Shown here one piece after another: positions 18,833 through 26,233 of a stretch of DNA of 64,000 nucleotides (position 1 is its first letter; every line of letters begins with the position of its first letter). The translations under genes were made by a program, and so were the position numbers. The DNA lies in assembly GCF_009754905.2 (NCBI RefSeq), contig NZ_CP066775.1, positions 1,550,001 through 1,614,000 on the forward strand, written 5' to 3'. The DNA is from Mucilaginibacter ginkgonis. Its GTDB lineage: Bacteria; Bacteroidota; Bacteroidia; Sphingobacteriales; Sphingobacteriaceae. The notes beneath the pieces were generated by a model, which saw only the letters and a program-made list of their open reading frames with translations, was not told the origin of the DNA and did not search any database.

Positions 18833-19936
18833 CTAAACTTTAGCCTTTTGAAATATGGCGGGTATGGTTTGAAATAATATTTTGAGATCGAGAATGAATG
18901 AGTGATTGGTTACGTAGCTATTATCAAGAAGTTTGCGCTCCAGTTCGGAGACTTCTGCTTTGCCGCGCTGCTTTATTTGCCACAGCCCGGTTAAACCAGC
19001 CGGACCTAAAAACCGCTTAGACCACTCATTTGATGTGAGTTGTTCAGCTTCATACAAGGGTAATGGCCTGTTGCCCACAAATGACATGTCGCCTATAAGA
19101 ATGTTGTATAATTGGGGCAGTTCATCCAAACTTGTGCTGCGAAGAAACCGGCCCAATTTAGTTACCCTGGGATCGTCTAATACTTTAAAGAAAACGGGTT
19201 TCCCATTTAGATTACCGCTGTGCAGATATTGATTCAGATTTTTAAAATCTCCAACCTTTTTATCCGCATCAGAATGCATTGACCTGAATTTATAAAAACT
19301 AAAAATCTTATAGCCGGCCCCTACCCTGCTACTACGGTAAATGGCAGGCCCTTTAGAACCCACTTTTACTAAAAAAGTAATGAGCAGCAGAAGTGGTGAG
19401 AGACACAATAAAATGAAGCCGGAAAATAAAATATCGAATAACCTTTTGGTAAAGGGCATTTTGTATTTTAAATCTGCTCCGGCATTTTTGAGCAACCCAA
19501 GTCTGTTAGGCCTTAATAACCTCAATTTTAAAAGTAAGGCTATCCTTTCCTGAATATGATTTACACTAAAGGGATAAAGGTAATAGTCATGCACCCGCAG
19601 GTGCGACATTTTTACCCTCCAGTTTGCCACGTTCCATTTGGATAGAACTATAATAATAATCTCATTTAGATATAAATTGTCCCTTATAATCTGGATCAAT
19701 TTAAAATGATTTTCTTTTTCATCTGCCTCAACAATGATCAGATCGGGGGTATCGAATATTGTTAACCCATTTACACGTCGTACTATTTCTTCAGAGTTCT
19801 CGGCATAAAGAAAATTATAAGACGGCGGCAACTCTTCTGTTAGCAAGTCTCTAAAATCATTCCCTACATAAAATAGGTCGACCTTAACAGAGTTATCGTG
19901 AATTTGACGTTTTTCAGGCCACAATTGATTTTGCAT
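18833..19936 (-). CDS. Initiating sugar-phosphate transferase fused to a degenerate receiver domain
   Basis: Residues ~165-367 form a bacterial sugar transferase (WcaJ/WbaP/ExoY type): membrane helix ~172-196, YKFRSMHSDA, TSLDELPQLYNIL, GDMSFVGNRP and GLTGLWQIKQRG. These enzymes load the first sugar phosphate onto undecaprenyl phosphate. Residues ~16-140 replace the usual extra membrane helices with a receiver-like fold: strands VDLFYVG, PDLIIVEADE and EIIIIVLS. The phosphoacceptor position is Glu70, and the conserved Lys-Pro is YPF instead, so it is a pseudo-receiver. The start overlaps the preceding receiver gene by 23 bp. The fusion suggests that sugar loading is controlled through a receiver-like interaction with partners such as the neighbouring receiver protein. 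Confidence 0.88.
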   Translation of the reverse strand: MQNQLWPEKRQIHDNSVKVDLFYVGNDFRDLLTEELPPSYNFLYAENSEEIVRRVNGLTIFDTPDLIIVEADEKENHFKLIQIIRDNLYLNEIIIIVLSKWNVANWRVKMSHLRVHDYYLYPFSVNHIQERIALLLKLRLLRPNRLGLLKNAGADLKYKMPFTKRLFDILFSGFILLCLSPLLLLITFLVKVGSKGPAIYRSSRVGAGYKIFSFYKFRSMHSDADKKVGDFKNLNQYLHSGNLNGKPVFFKVLDDPRVTKLGRFLRSTSLDELPQLYNILIGDMSFVGNRPLPLYEAEQLTSNEWSKRFLGPAGLTGLWQIKQRGKAEVSELERKLLDNSYVTNHSFILDLKILFQTIPAIFQKAKV

Positions 19937-20333
19937 TGATAAGGTGATTTATTTTATAAATGAGATAAGAAGGGTTAAACGGTTTCATCAGCACTACATC
20001 AGCTATATCAAAAGGATCTGCATTTTTTTGCTCTTCACCTCTATATTCTGTAAGCAGAATAACGGGGATATCCTTATACAATCCGCTGTATTTTAAATGC
20101 TTAAGAAATGACAGATCGTCAAAGCCTGTTGATTTCAATTCTGCAATTATTATAGCGGGCTGATTATTACTTAAAAGCCAATGAAATGCATCTACCGCAT
20201 TGTTTTTTGCAACAACAGTAAACTCTCTCGATAGAAATGCATACAACAACTTTAGGATATTCCATTCGCTGTCTACTATTAATATCTGCCGTTTTTGAAG
20301 CCTTGGTTTGTTGGAGAGGTGTTGTAGTTTCAT
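19914..20333 (-). CDS. Single-domain receiver protein with Glu at the phosphoacceptor position
   Basis: A 139-residue protein made only of a receiver fold: ILIVDSEWN (strand 1, Asp21), AIIIAELKSTG (strand 3), VILLTEYR (strand 4, Thr) and VVLMKPFNP (strand 5, Lys). The strand-3 acceptor position is Glu65 in place of Asp. The retained Thr and Lys with Glu suggest a fixed active-like conformation rather than random decay. It is the first gene of the EPS operon and overlaps the sugar-transferase fusion by 23 bp, so the two proteins are probably made together and may interact. No output domain is present. Confidence 0.85.
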   Translation of the reverse strand: MKLQHLSNKPRLQKRQILIVDSEWNILKLLYAFLSREFTVVAKNNAVDAFHWLLSNNQPAIIIAELKSTGFDDLSFLKHLKYSGLYKDIPVILLTEYRGEEQKNADPFDIADVVLMKPFNPSYLIYKINHLINAKSIVA

Positions 20334-20724
20334 GGCGCCTATTAATATTGATGTGTTTTAAGCTGTGGTAAATCATAGCCCATCAACAGTATCAAAATTA
20401 GCCATGCCAATTTTTACAGACTCAGTACATCTGCCATTTTTAAAGCGTTTTAATACTATATTTTTCTATGTATTTGTTCAGTCGAAAAATAAAGGGCCGT
20501 ATTAATAGCAAAAGATTTATGAGCTATACATATAAAAATAAAGTCGCAAAGCGCTATTTATTAGAAACTTATGTGCTTGGTAGCGTGAATGACTCGCAAG
20601 GTTACTAGCCGGCACAACTATAGTGTTTATTACAGGGGGTGTATAATTGGCGCCTGTATACGGAATTAACATCAGGACTATATGGAGTTGATTTGACTAC
20701 ATTTGGCAGATACTCTTCTTACCT
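20334..20724. promoter_or_regulatory. Divergent promoter region upstream of the EPS operon
   Basis: This ~390-bp AT-rich gap separates the EPS operon from a small plus-strand gene. On the minus strand a -7 box TAATTTTG lies at 20393-20400, placing transcription start about 55 nt before the receiver gene. On the plus strand TACATTTG at 20698-20705 suits the gene at 20725. No -33 match is strong. I see no convincing small gene in the gap. Confidence 0.45.
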
Positions 20725-21063
20725 ATGAATCCCTTCCCTGTTGTTATTGCCCAAGAACTACACCTGTTGATTCTACCCGATTCTATAGGTCATGCTGATG
20801 GTCATCCTGTGCTAACATACTCGTATAGTATTTTCGAAAAAACTGATGACCTGTATGGCGATAATATTTTCGACAAGGAATCGCGACTTCATTTAAAAGA
20901 TAATGACGATCCTAATTATCGCGGTGTCATTTTATTTGAGCAGCCCGGAAAATTATTTACTTATGAACCTGCTTTGCATAAGTCTCTTGACAGCGATGAA
21001 GTTGAAGAACTGATTGAGCATATCACAGAATACCGCGATCATGCTGCAATGTGGTTGCTGTAG
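20725..21063 (+). CDS. Conserved-looking hypothetical protein, 112 residues
   Basis: I do not recognise a family. The protein is acidic and soluble, without signal peptide or membrane helix, and appears as beta strands (VVIAQELHLLILP, HPVLTYSYSIF, RGVILFEQPGKLFTYEP) followed by an acidic helix (DSDEVEELIEHITEYRD). A -7 box TACATTTG ends 19 bp before the ATG, and a strong hairpin follows at 21151-21188, so it looks like an independent one-gene unit. It is divergent from the EPS operon; a link to EPS control is possible but only by position. Confidence 0.65.
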   Translation: MNPFPVVIAQELHLLILPDSIGHADGHPVLTYSYSIFEKTDDLYGDNIFDKESRLHLKDNDDPNYRGVILFEQPGKLFTYEPALHKSLDSDEVEELIEHITEYRDHAAMWLL

Positions 21064-21150
21064 CCTGGCTGTTATCGAGAACTAAAATCGTGAAGTCGGC
21101 TTCTTTTTTTGCGACTGATTATAGATGCAAACAAGGAACTAACTAAAATA

Positions 21151-21187
21151 AAAAACGCCTTTTGAAATTATTCAAAAAGGCGTTTTT
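21151..21187. terminator. Bidirectional intrinsic terminator
   Basis: AAAAACGCCTTTTGAA and its near-perfect complement form a long stem with A-rich and T-rich ends on the two sides. It lies downstream of the 112-residue gene and of the minus-strand frame at 21238. Confidence 0.8.
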
Positions 21188-21237
21188 GTAATTGCTATGA
21201 TCTCCTGCTAAATGTCAGCAATTTTGACGGTTTTTAT

Positions 21238-21387
21238 TTAAGATCTTAAATCATGTTTTGAATTGTTAGTCTTAAAAGAATTGCTTGTATTCTTATTAGT
21301 CCGTCTAAAACCATTCCCATAACGTAGATTGTTAGTGTCGCGATTAACATTAACTGAATTACCCTTATCCTCGAGTTTTTTTAACAT
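21238..21387 (-). CDS. Possible 49-residue Asn-rich small protein
   Basis: The frame runs from ATG at 21387 to TAA at 21238. The peptide starts LKKLEDKGNSVNVNRD and is rich in Asn, Lys, Arg and Thr, with no hydrophobic segment. It lies between a co-directional small membrane protein gene and a terminator hairpin, occupying an otherwise empty 437-bp gap (21064-21500). I recognise no family and see no promoter box; a chance open frame in AT-rich DNA remains possible. Confidence 0.3.
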   Translation of the reverse strand: MLKKLEDKGNSVNVNRDTNNLRYGNGFRRTNKNTSNSFKTNNSKHDLRS

Positions 21388-21500
21388 TCTAATTAATCAT
21401 TTTATAATGCTTTTCAACATGACAGGCAATAATGTAATTATAAACTTAATCCCAGTTTGGGACTTTGTCCTCAACGATAAAACTTATCAATAAGGGTATA

Positions 21501-21731
21501 TTATTCACTCCCTTCTGTTTTGACTATCTTGTTATAAATACCTAGCAATAAGAACGGTGCAACCCATTGGCCCACAAAGAGTGCATCGTGTTTTTTACCC
21601 ATTACTTTAAAGGTGACCGACAAGGCTATTGAAGCTATTGCGGCACTTAGGTACACCACAGAAGGAATTTTAGCCGTTTGATTTTCAATGGCTTTGGTCA
21701 TTTGACCTTCGCCTGGAGAATTGTTTTCCAT
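21501..21731 (-). CDS. Small two-helix membrane protein, 76 residues
   Basis: The protein begins with a polar stretch (MENNSPGEGQMTKAIENQTAK) and then has two hydrophobic helices, VVYLSAAIASIALSVTF and WVAPFLLLGIYNKI, joined by a short basic loop (MGKKHD). It ends with a charged tail. Small proteins of this form are common in Sphingobacteriaceae, but I cannot name a family or role. It stands alone on the minus strand, with about 250 bp of AT-rich DNA upstream. Confidence 0.65.
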   Translation of the reverse strand: MENNSPGEGQMTKAIENQTAKIPSVVYLSAAIASIALSVTFKVMGKKHDALFVGQWVAPFLLLGIYNKIVKTEGSE

Positions 21732-21984
21732 AATTTTTTCTTTTTATAATTGATGAGTTTTTATTAAGCCCGCAAGTTGTTTGTGTTTATTATTAACCCA
21801 ACAAATTAAAATGAGTATGAGTTTGAAGCAGAAATACCCGTTTTTGTGGAATAAATACTGTATTTAAGTGCGTAGTGTACCTAAGTGCGGCTTTTACAAT
21901 GTTATTGTGATAATTTTCTAGTTTAGCTTATAATAGCAGTCACAACTCGATCTCTGGTTACAGATTAACCTATTTGTTTGCATA

Positions 21985-22584
21985 TTACTGTAGTAAACTT
22001 TTAAACCTATCTACCAATTCATCCTGAACATTAACGTCATCGGCAATTTTTAAGTAATCAGTTTGTTTTTTATGATGAAAATATTTGCCGCTTACCAATG
22101 ACCCGGGCTCATTACTTTCTGCAAGCCATACTTGGGTTTCAAAACCTTTTTCCAAACTGTCCGGGGCACTTGCACCGCAGATTTTAGTTGGCACCCATCT
22201 GGGATCAATTGCATTCGAATAAGTCTGAGGCCAGATCCGTGCAAAATATTTAGCCAGTATCAAATCATGTAATTTAGTGTCTGAATAGGAAACCTTATTT
22301 GCTGATATCGCGTCAAGATCGACCCGGCCTTGCAGGTGCATTCCTGAACTTAACAATATCAAATACTCCGGCCTGTTTATCAAGTTGGTGAGAAGGTAAG
22401 GTGCAAGGCTATTCACGGTTAATAGTAATGATAAACCCTCGGCACCAATACTATCCTCGGGAACCTGATATAGCCCCGCATTATGAATTACCACATCGAA
22501 CGGTCCAATTAGATTTACTTCTGCGGCGAGTTTCCTTATCTCTGCAGCACATAAAACTAAACTGTCTCCAATTGAATTCCGCAT
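21985..22584 (-). pseudogene. Short-chain dehydrogenase/reductase lacking its N-terminal cofactor-binding region
   Basis: The 199-residue frame matches the SDR fold from strand 4 on: DVVIHNAGLY, INRPEYLILLSSGMH (catalytic Ser) and YSDTKLHDLIL (catalytic Tyr and Lys), then SNAIDPRWVPTKICG and SGKYF. The first ~45-50 residues of a normal SDR, with the TGxxxGxG motif that binds NAD(P), are missing. The DNA upstream contains stops in this frame and no Rossmann motif in any frame. The protein could not bind cofactor normally, so the gene is probably a remnant. The break lies about 200 bp from a tRNA-Ser 3'-end remnant, suggesting a deletion or insertion event here. Confidence 0.65.
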
Positions 22585-22791
22585 GTCGTTTAGTTAATTC
22601 ATTATGCTCGTTACAACAACGCGTAATCTTGGCTATTACAGCCCCATAATTTTAATTATTGCTTTTACTGATTTATTAAATTTTGTATTTTTGATTTATA
22701 AGATTTGCGTTAAAACGTATAAAATCAGCGGTGAGTGATTCGGTGAGTTAGAATTATCACATCTGTAATATATTGATAGTAAGGCGATTAA

Positions 22792-22821
22792 AAGAAGGGT
22801 ACAAATCCCTCTCTCTCCGCC
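22792..22821 (+). other. tRNA-Ser 3'-end remnant (possible old attachment site)
   Basis: The stretch ending CCCTCTCTCTCCGCC matches the usual 3' end of a bacterial tRNA-Ser, preceded by a degraded T loop (GGTACAAATCC in place of GGTTCAAATCC). No 5' half of a tRNA is present upstream. Such isolated 3' ends are typical of integration sites left by elements that insert into tRNA genes. Confidence 0.45.
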
Positions 22822-22890
22822 TTCGGTCGCCGAAGCAACCTCGGCGGACAAAGTCCGCTGGTGACGTTGCGAAGGGGACTTTCAAAACTT

Positions 22891-22921
22891 AAAGCCTGAC
22901 AGAATATCTGTCGGGCTTTTT
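22891..22921. terminator. Bidirectional intrinsic terminator
   Basis: AAAGCC-GACAGA pairs with TCTGTC-GGCTTT around a short loop and is followed by a T run on the plus strand. It ends the DUF4142 gene on the minus strand and any RNA from the tRNA remnant on the plus strand. Confidence 0.7.
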
Positions 22922-22949
22922 GTTTTAGCATAATGTGGAAGTGATCAAC

Positions 22950-23537
22950 CTATTGAACCATTTGATCTTCGAGTTTTTCTGCTGCCTGCAGATGCATCTG
23001 TAAAACAGGTATTGTCTTTTTTATGAACGCCGTCATTTCAGGATATTTCACAACCTTTAAAGCATCGGTAAATTCGCTGATGTCGTTTTTGTGATCCTTT
23101 ACCATTGCTTTTACATAAGCCTTATCAAATTCTTTATCGTTATAGCTGCTCAAACTTTTTTTAAGTGCTGCCGCGTCATTACTCAATCTGTCAGGCAATA
23201 CAATGTGCCTGGCAGACGCGATAGCTTTCAATTCAGTATTCGCTTTTGAATGGTCTTTCTGCATCATATCCGCAAGGGTTTTTACTCCCGGGGTATTGCT
23301 CCTGGCAAGGGCTAACATACCAAGCTCCACCTCTTCCATCCCACCGGCAGCGGCCTTTGCTGCAAATTTTGCATCGATGCCACTAATCTCGTACGGAGGT
23401 GTAGCCGGACTGCGATTTTCGTTTGAGTCCCTCGTCATGTTGGCACTATCTGCCTGGCTTACACTATCCGGCCCATGTTGCTTGCAAGCCGTAACAGCTA
23501 TGCATATAACAATTACATATATTGACTTTTTCATCAT
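22950..23537 (-). CDS. DUF4142 family lipoprotein
   Basis: From the ATG at 23537 the protein starts with a lipoprotein signal (KKSIYVIVICIAVTAC), a Ser/Asp/Asn-rich linker and then the four-helix ferritin-like DUF4142 domain (FAAKAAAGGMEEVELGMLAL, ADMMQKDHSKANTELKAIA, DKAYVKAMVKDHKNDISEF). Paired acidic and His residues in the helices could hold metal, but function is unproven in this family. An in-frame ATG at 23567 would add residues before the signal and is less likely. It is a single-gene unit. Confidence 0.85.
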   Translation of the reverse strand: MMKKSIYVIVICIAVTACKQHGPDSVSQADSANMTRDSNENRSPATPPYEISGIDAKFAAKAAAGGMEEVELGMLALARSNTPGVKTLADMMQKDHSKANTELKAIASARHIVLPDRLSNDAAALKKSLSSYNDKEFDKAYVKAMVKDHKNDISEFTDALKVVKYPEMTAFIKKTIPVLQMHLQAAEKLEDQMVQ

Positions 23538-23709
23538 TTGAATTGATTTGTCTGAAGCTTGCGACATTCTACAATTTGAACAGGATAGCTTAGCTTTAAG
23601 TTTGCTGTATAAACACTGATTATGAGGAAAAATCTACGTGATTAGAACGACACAATTCAATTACAAAGTCAAATAAATGTTTAAACATATATTTGGCTCG
23701 ATTGTTGAT

Positions 23710-23738
23710 TATCTTTGTATAAATATCTCTGGGAGGAG
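23710..23738 (+). promoter_or_regulatory. -7 box and unusual Shine-Dalgarno before the flavin oxidoreductase
   Basis: TATCTTTG at 23710-23717 fits the Bacteroidota -7 consensus. GGGAGGAG at 23731-23738 lies 11 bp before the ATG and is a strong ribosome-binding site, uncommon in this phylum. Confidence 0.55.
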
Positions 23739-23749
23739 ATAACAAAATC

Positions 23750-24772
23750 ATGAAAAAGATAGGTTTTTTATCATTCGGTCACTGGGCTAATCATCCCTCA
23801 TATCAGGCACGCACAGCAAGCGATACGTTACTTCAATCTATAGATCTTGCAGTTGCTGCAGAAGAGATCGGCGTAGATGGCGCATATTTTAGGGTGCACC
23901 ATTTCGCAGCGCAACTGGCGTCTCCTTTTCCGTTGTTATCGGCAATTGGCGCTAAAACTAAGCAGATAGAAATAGGCACAGGCGTCATTGACATGCGTTA
24001 TGAAAATCCACTGTACATGGTAGAAGATGCCGGCGCCGCTGATTTGATATCAGGCGGGCGCTTGCAATTGGGCATCAGTCGGGGTTCGCCGGAGCAGGTA
24101 ATAGACGGTTGGCGATATTTTGGTTATGGGCCTGCAGAAGGTGAAACAGATGCAGAAATGGGCCGTAATAAAGCCATGCAATTTTTAGACAAGCTGGATG
24201 GTGTTGGTTTTGCGACGCCTAACCCCTATCCTATGTTTCCAAATCCGCCGGGCCTTTTACGTTTAGAGCCACATTCAGCCGGTTTGCGTGAACGTATCTG
24301 GTGGGGTGCTGCCTCTAACGCTACTGCCATTTGGGCAGCAGAGAATGGGATGCATTTGCAAAGCTCTACACTTAAGTTCGACGAAAACGGCAAACCCTTC
24401 CATGAACAGCAGGCCGAACAAATAAGGTTGTACAAAGAAGCCTGGAAAAAAGCCGGCCATAAACGCGAGTCGCGTGTTTCTGTCAGCCGTTCTATATTTG
24501 CTATCATGAATGACCAGGACAGGTTTTACTTTGGTCAGCAAGGCGGTTCTAAAGATCAATTAGGATATATAGAAAGCGATAAGCGCGCCATATTTGGCAG
24601 AAGTTATGCCGCGGAACCTGACCAATTGATCAAAGAACTTGAAAAAGATGAGGCTATCAAGGAAGCCGACACTTTGCTTTTAACCATACCCAACACTTTG
24701 GGTGTAGATTATAATGTGCACGTGTTATCATCCATTATTAAGCATGTTGCGCCTGGCTTAGGTTGGCGTTGA
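23750..24772 (+). CDS. Luciferase-like (LLM class) flavin-dependent oxidoreductase
   Basis: A 340-residue TIM-barrel enzyme of the bacterial luciferase superfamily: IGFLSFGHW at strand 1, AEEIGVDGAYFRVHHFA, IEIGTGVIDMRYENPLYMVEDAGAAD-type substrate/FMN region (GTGVIDMRYENPLYMVED) and LISGGRLQLGISRGSPEQ. Family members use reduced FMN and oxygen to oxidise small organic molecules. No flavin reductase is adjacent, so the partner is elsewhere. It is a stand-alone gene with its own promoter and a terminator after the stop. The substrate cannot be deduced. Confidence 0.9.
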   Translation: MKKIGFLSFGHWANHPSYQARTASDTLLQSIDLAVAAEEIGVDGAYFRVHHFAAQLASPFPLLSAIGAKTKQIEIGTGVIDMRYENPLYMVEDAGAADLISGGRLQLGISRGSPEQVIDGWRYFGYGPAEGETDAEMGRNKAMQFLDKLDGVGFATPNPYPMFPNPPGLLRLEPHSAGLRERIWWGAASNATAIWAAENGMHLQSSTLKFDENGKPFHEQQAEQIRLYKEAWKKAGHKRESRVSVSRSIFAIMNDQDRFYFGQQGGSKDQLGYIESDKRAIFGRSYAAEPDQLIKELEKDEAIKEADTLLLTIPNTLGVDYNVHVLSSIIKHVAPGLGWR

Positions 24773-24792
24773 TTAATATTTATTGTTACGAG

Positions 24793-24822
24793 AAAGCCCG
24801 ATATTTATATATCGGGCTTTTT
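24793..24822. terminator. Bidirectional intrinsic terminator
   Basis: AAAGCCCGATAT pairs with ATATCGGGCTTT and is followed by T residues; it serves the oxidoreductase and the convergent YdcF-family gene. Confidence 0.8.
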
Positions 24823-24834
24823 ATTTACAGAACT

Positions 24835-26082
24835 TTACCGCGGATCAAGCGGCTCGTCCGGGTCTATTTGTTTAACCTCAGGTACAGCATAATACTCAAC
24901 CTCAGTATCTGCAAGTCGCTTACCCAACTTATAAGGCACATAGCCCAATTCTTTGCGTGAACGGCCATCCATGGTCATGATGTAATCCGTTTGTGATTTA
25001 TCCGTAATGATCAGTCCGGGTTTATTAGCCGGGATACCGTATTTATAAACCAGCCTTAAACCGTTTCGCAAATTAGTGGTAGTATGCCTTGCGTGCGGTT
25101 CCATGATCACAGCCTTGGCCGGAATATCCAGTTCATTAACCAAAAACCTTTTCATCTCTTCGGCTTCGCAATACTTGGTTTTAAAAGGATGTGCCTTCCC
25201 TCCCGATACCATGATAAACGGCGCTACGCCTAAACGATATTGTTTTGCGGCAAGACGGCACCGTAACATACCTTCGCCGCTAAGCGCGGTAACTAAATCG
25301 CCGGGGCCGGCTCCCGGTACCATAATGTGAGTATAGGGATAATTAGCCCACTTAACAGTTTTTATAAGATCTACAGCAAGTTTGTTAACGGTAGATTCCA
25401 TAGGCTCGTAGTTTGCCGGGTCTGCCCGTTGGTTTATCTGCAAATAAGTAAGCGCAGCCTGTAATGCCGGTTCAAAGAATAGTGCATCCGGTTGGATCTC
25501 ATTTTCTAAAATTGCCGAAGCATCATATATCAGGTTTACATAACCTTTTGATTTTACATTATAACTAATGGAATCTATTGTTGGGTAATTGGGCTTTTTA
25601 CCTTCTGCATAAACAGCAATGGTATAATTTACCGCACCTGCATCCTCCTCCCAGGCTTTCATTAATAATTCGCTGCCATTTAAATGATACATGCTATAAC
25701 AACCTGAAGGCACTAGTTTATTCTTTACCATTAACCCTAAAGCGTTATTAGATTGGTACAACGTTTTTAATCTAAGGCCAACCTGCTGAATTTCGCCTTC
25801 TGTAAATTTCAAAGCTTCCGGATAGCAGGCCGCATCTTTACAATCTTTAACAGAACTTTTTAGGTCGGCTATTTTTTGCTTAGCGAATCTTGATAAAAGT
25901 GTGTCGCTTTTTAATAGTTGGCTAACATTTTTATCCTGCTCAAATAAGGTTAGTAAGTAATAGTTTTTCGATTGTATCCAAAAATTGGTGTGCTGCTTTC
26001 CCGGCTGTGGAGGTATAGGCTTCTGCGCGAAAGCGGTTGCAGACATAAAAATTGCCAATATAACTATTAGCGAATGTTTCAT
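24835..26082 (-). CDS. YdcF/DUF218 family protein, secreted
   Basis: The product is about 415 residues from the ATG at 26082, which gives a clear signal peptide (SLIVILAIFMSATAFA); the upstream part of the open frame lies in the promoter region and is not coding. A helical N-terminal half is followed by the DUF218 domain (~240-390): MVPGAGPG, APFIMVSGGKAHP, EAEEMKRFLV and EPHARHTTTNL. DUF218 proteins such as SanA, ElyC and YdcF act on the cell envelope, and some bind nucleotide-like ligands. The N-terminal extension is longer than in simple YdcF. Precise role unknown. Confidence 0.85.
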   Translation of the reverse strand: MKHSLIVILAIFMSATAFAQKPIPPQPGKQHTNFWIQSKNYYLLTLFEQDKNVSQLLKSDTLLSRFAKQKIADLKSSVKDCKDAACYPEALKFTEGEIQQVGLRLKTLYQSNNALGLMVKNKLVPSGCYSMYHLNGSELLMKAWEEDAGAVNYTIAVYAEGKKPNYPTIDSISYNVKSKGYVNLIYDASAILENEIQPDALFFEPALQAALTYLQINQRADPANYEPMESTVNKLAVDLIKTVKWANYPYTHIMVPGAGPGDLVTALSGEGMLRCRLAAKQYRLGVAPFIMVSGGKAHPFKTKYCEAEEMKRFLVNELDIPAKAVIMEPHARHTTTNLRNGLRLVYKYGIPANKPGLIITDKSQTDYIMTMDGRSRKELGYVPYKLGKRLADTEVEYYAVPEVKQIDPDEPLDPR

Positions 26083-26197
26083 AAGTAGTAGTAAAATCGA
26101 TGCAAAATGCTTTTTTAGGAAATATAATGTATGTAACAAATTAGTTGGAATGAGATTACAACAAGCACTTGAGCCGATAAAGTTTTTCAAATTAAAT

Positions 26198-26229
26198 TTT
26201 GAAATGCTAATATTATTAGCATAACTTTG
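26198..26229 (+). promoter_or_regulatory. Mutasome promoter with palindromic operator
   Basis: A -33 TTTG (26198-26201) and a -7 TAACTTTG (26222-26229) are 20 bp apart, near the Bacteroidota ideal. The perfect palindrome ATGCTAATA-T-TATTAGCAT (26204-26222) fills the spacer exactly, the classic place for a repressor. The -7 box ends 4 bp before the GTG start of the first gene. A LexA-like or similar damage-responsive repressor is the natural candidate. Confidence 0.7.
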
Positions 26230-26233
26230 ATGT

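Larger units (their letters stand above)
22585..22949. other. Intergenic region holding a tRNA-Ser 3'-end remnant and structured DNA
   Basis: This ~365-bp gap has no open frame of note. It contains a piece resembling the T arm and acceptor end of tRNA-Ser (22792-22821), then two hairpins (CTTCGG/CCGAAG and GCGGAC/GTCCGC within GCAAC/GTTGC, about 22820-22875), then a terminator. A short RNA gene is possible. Confidence 0.4.
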
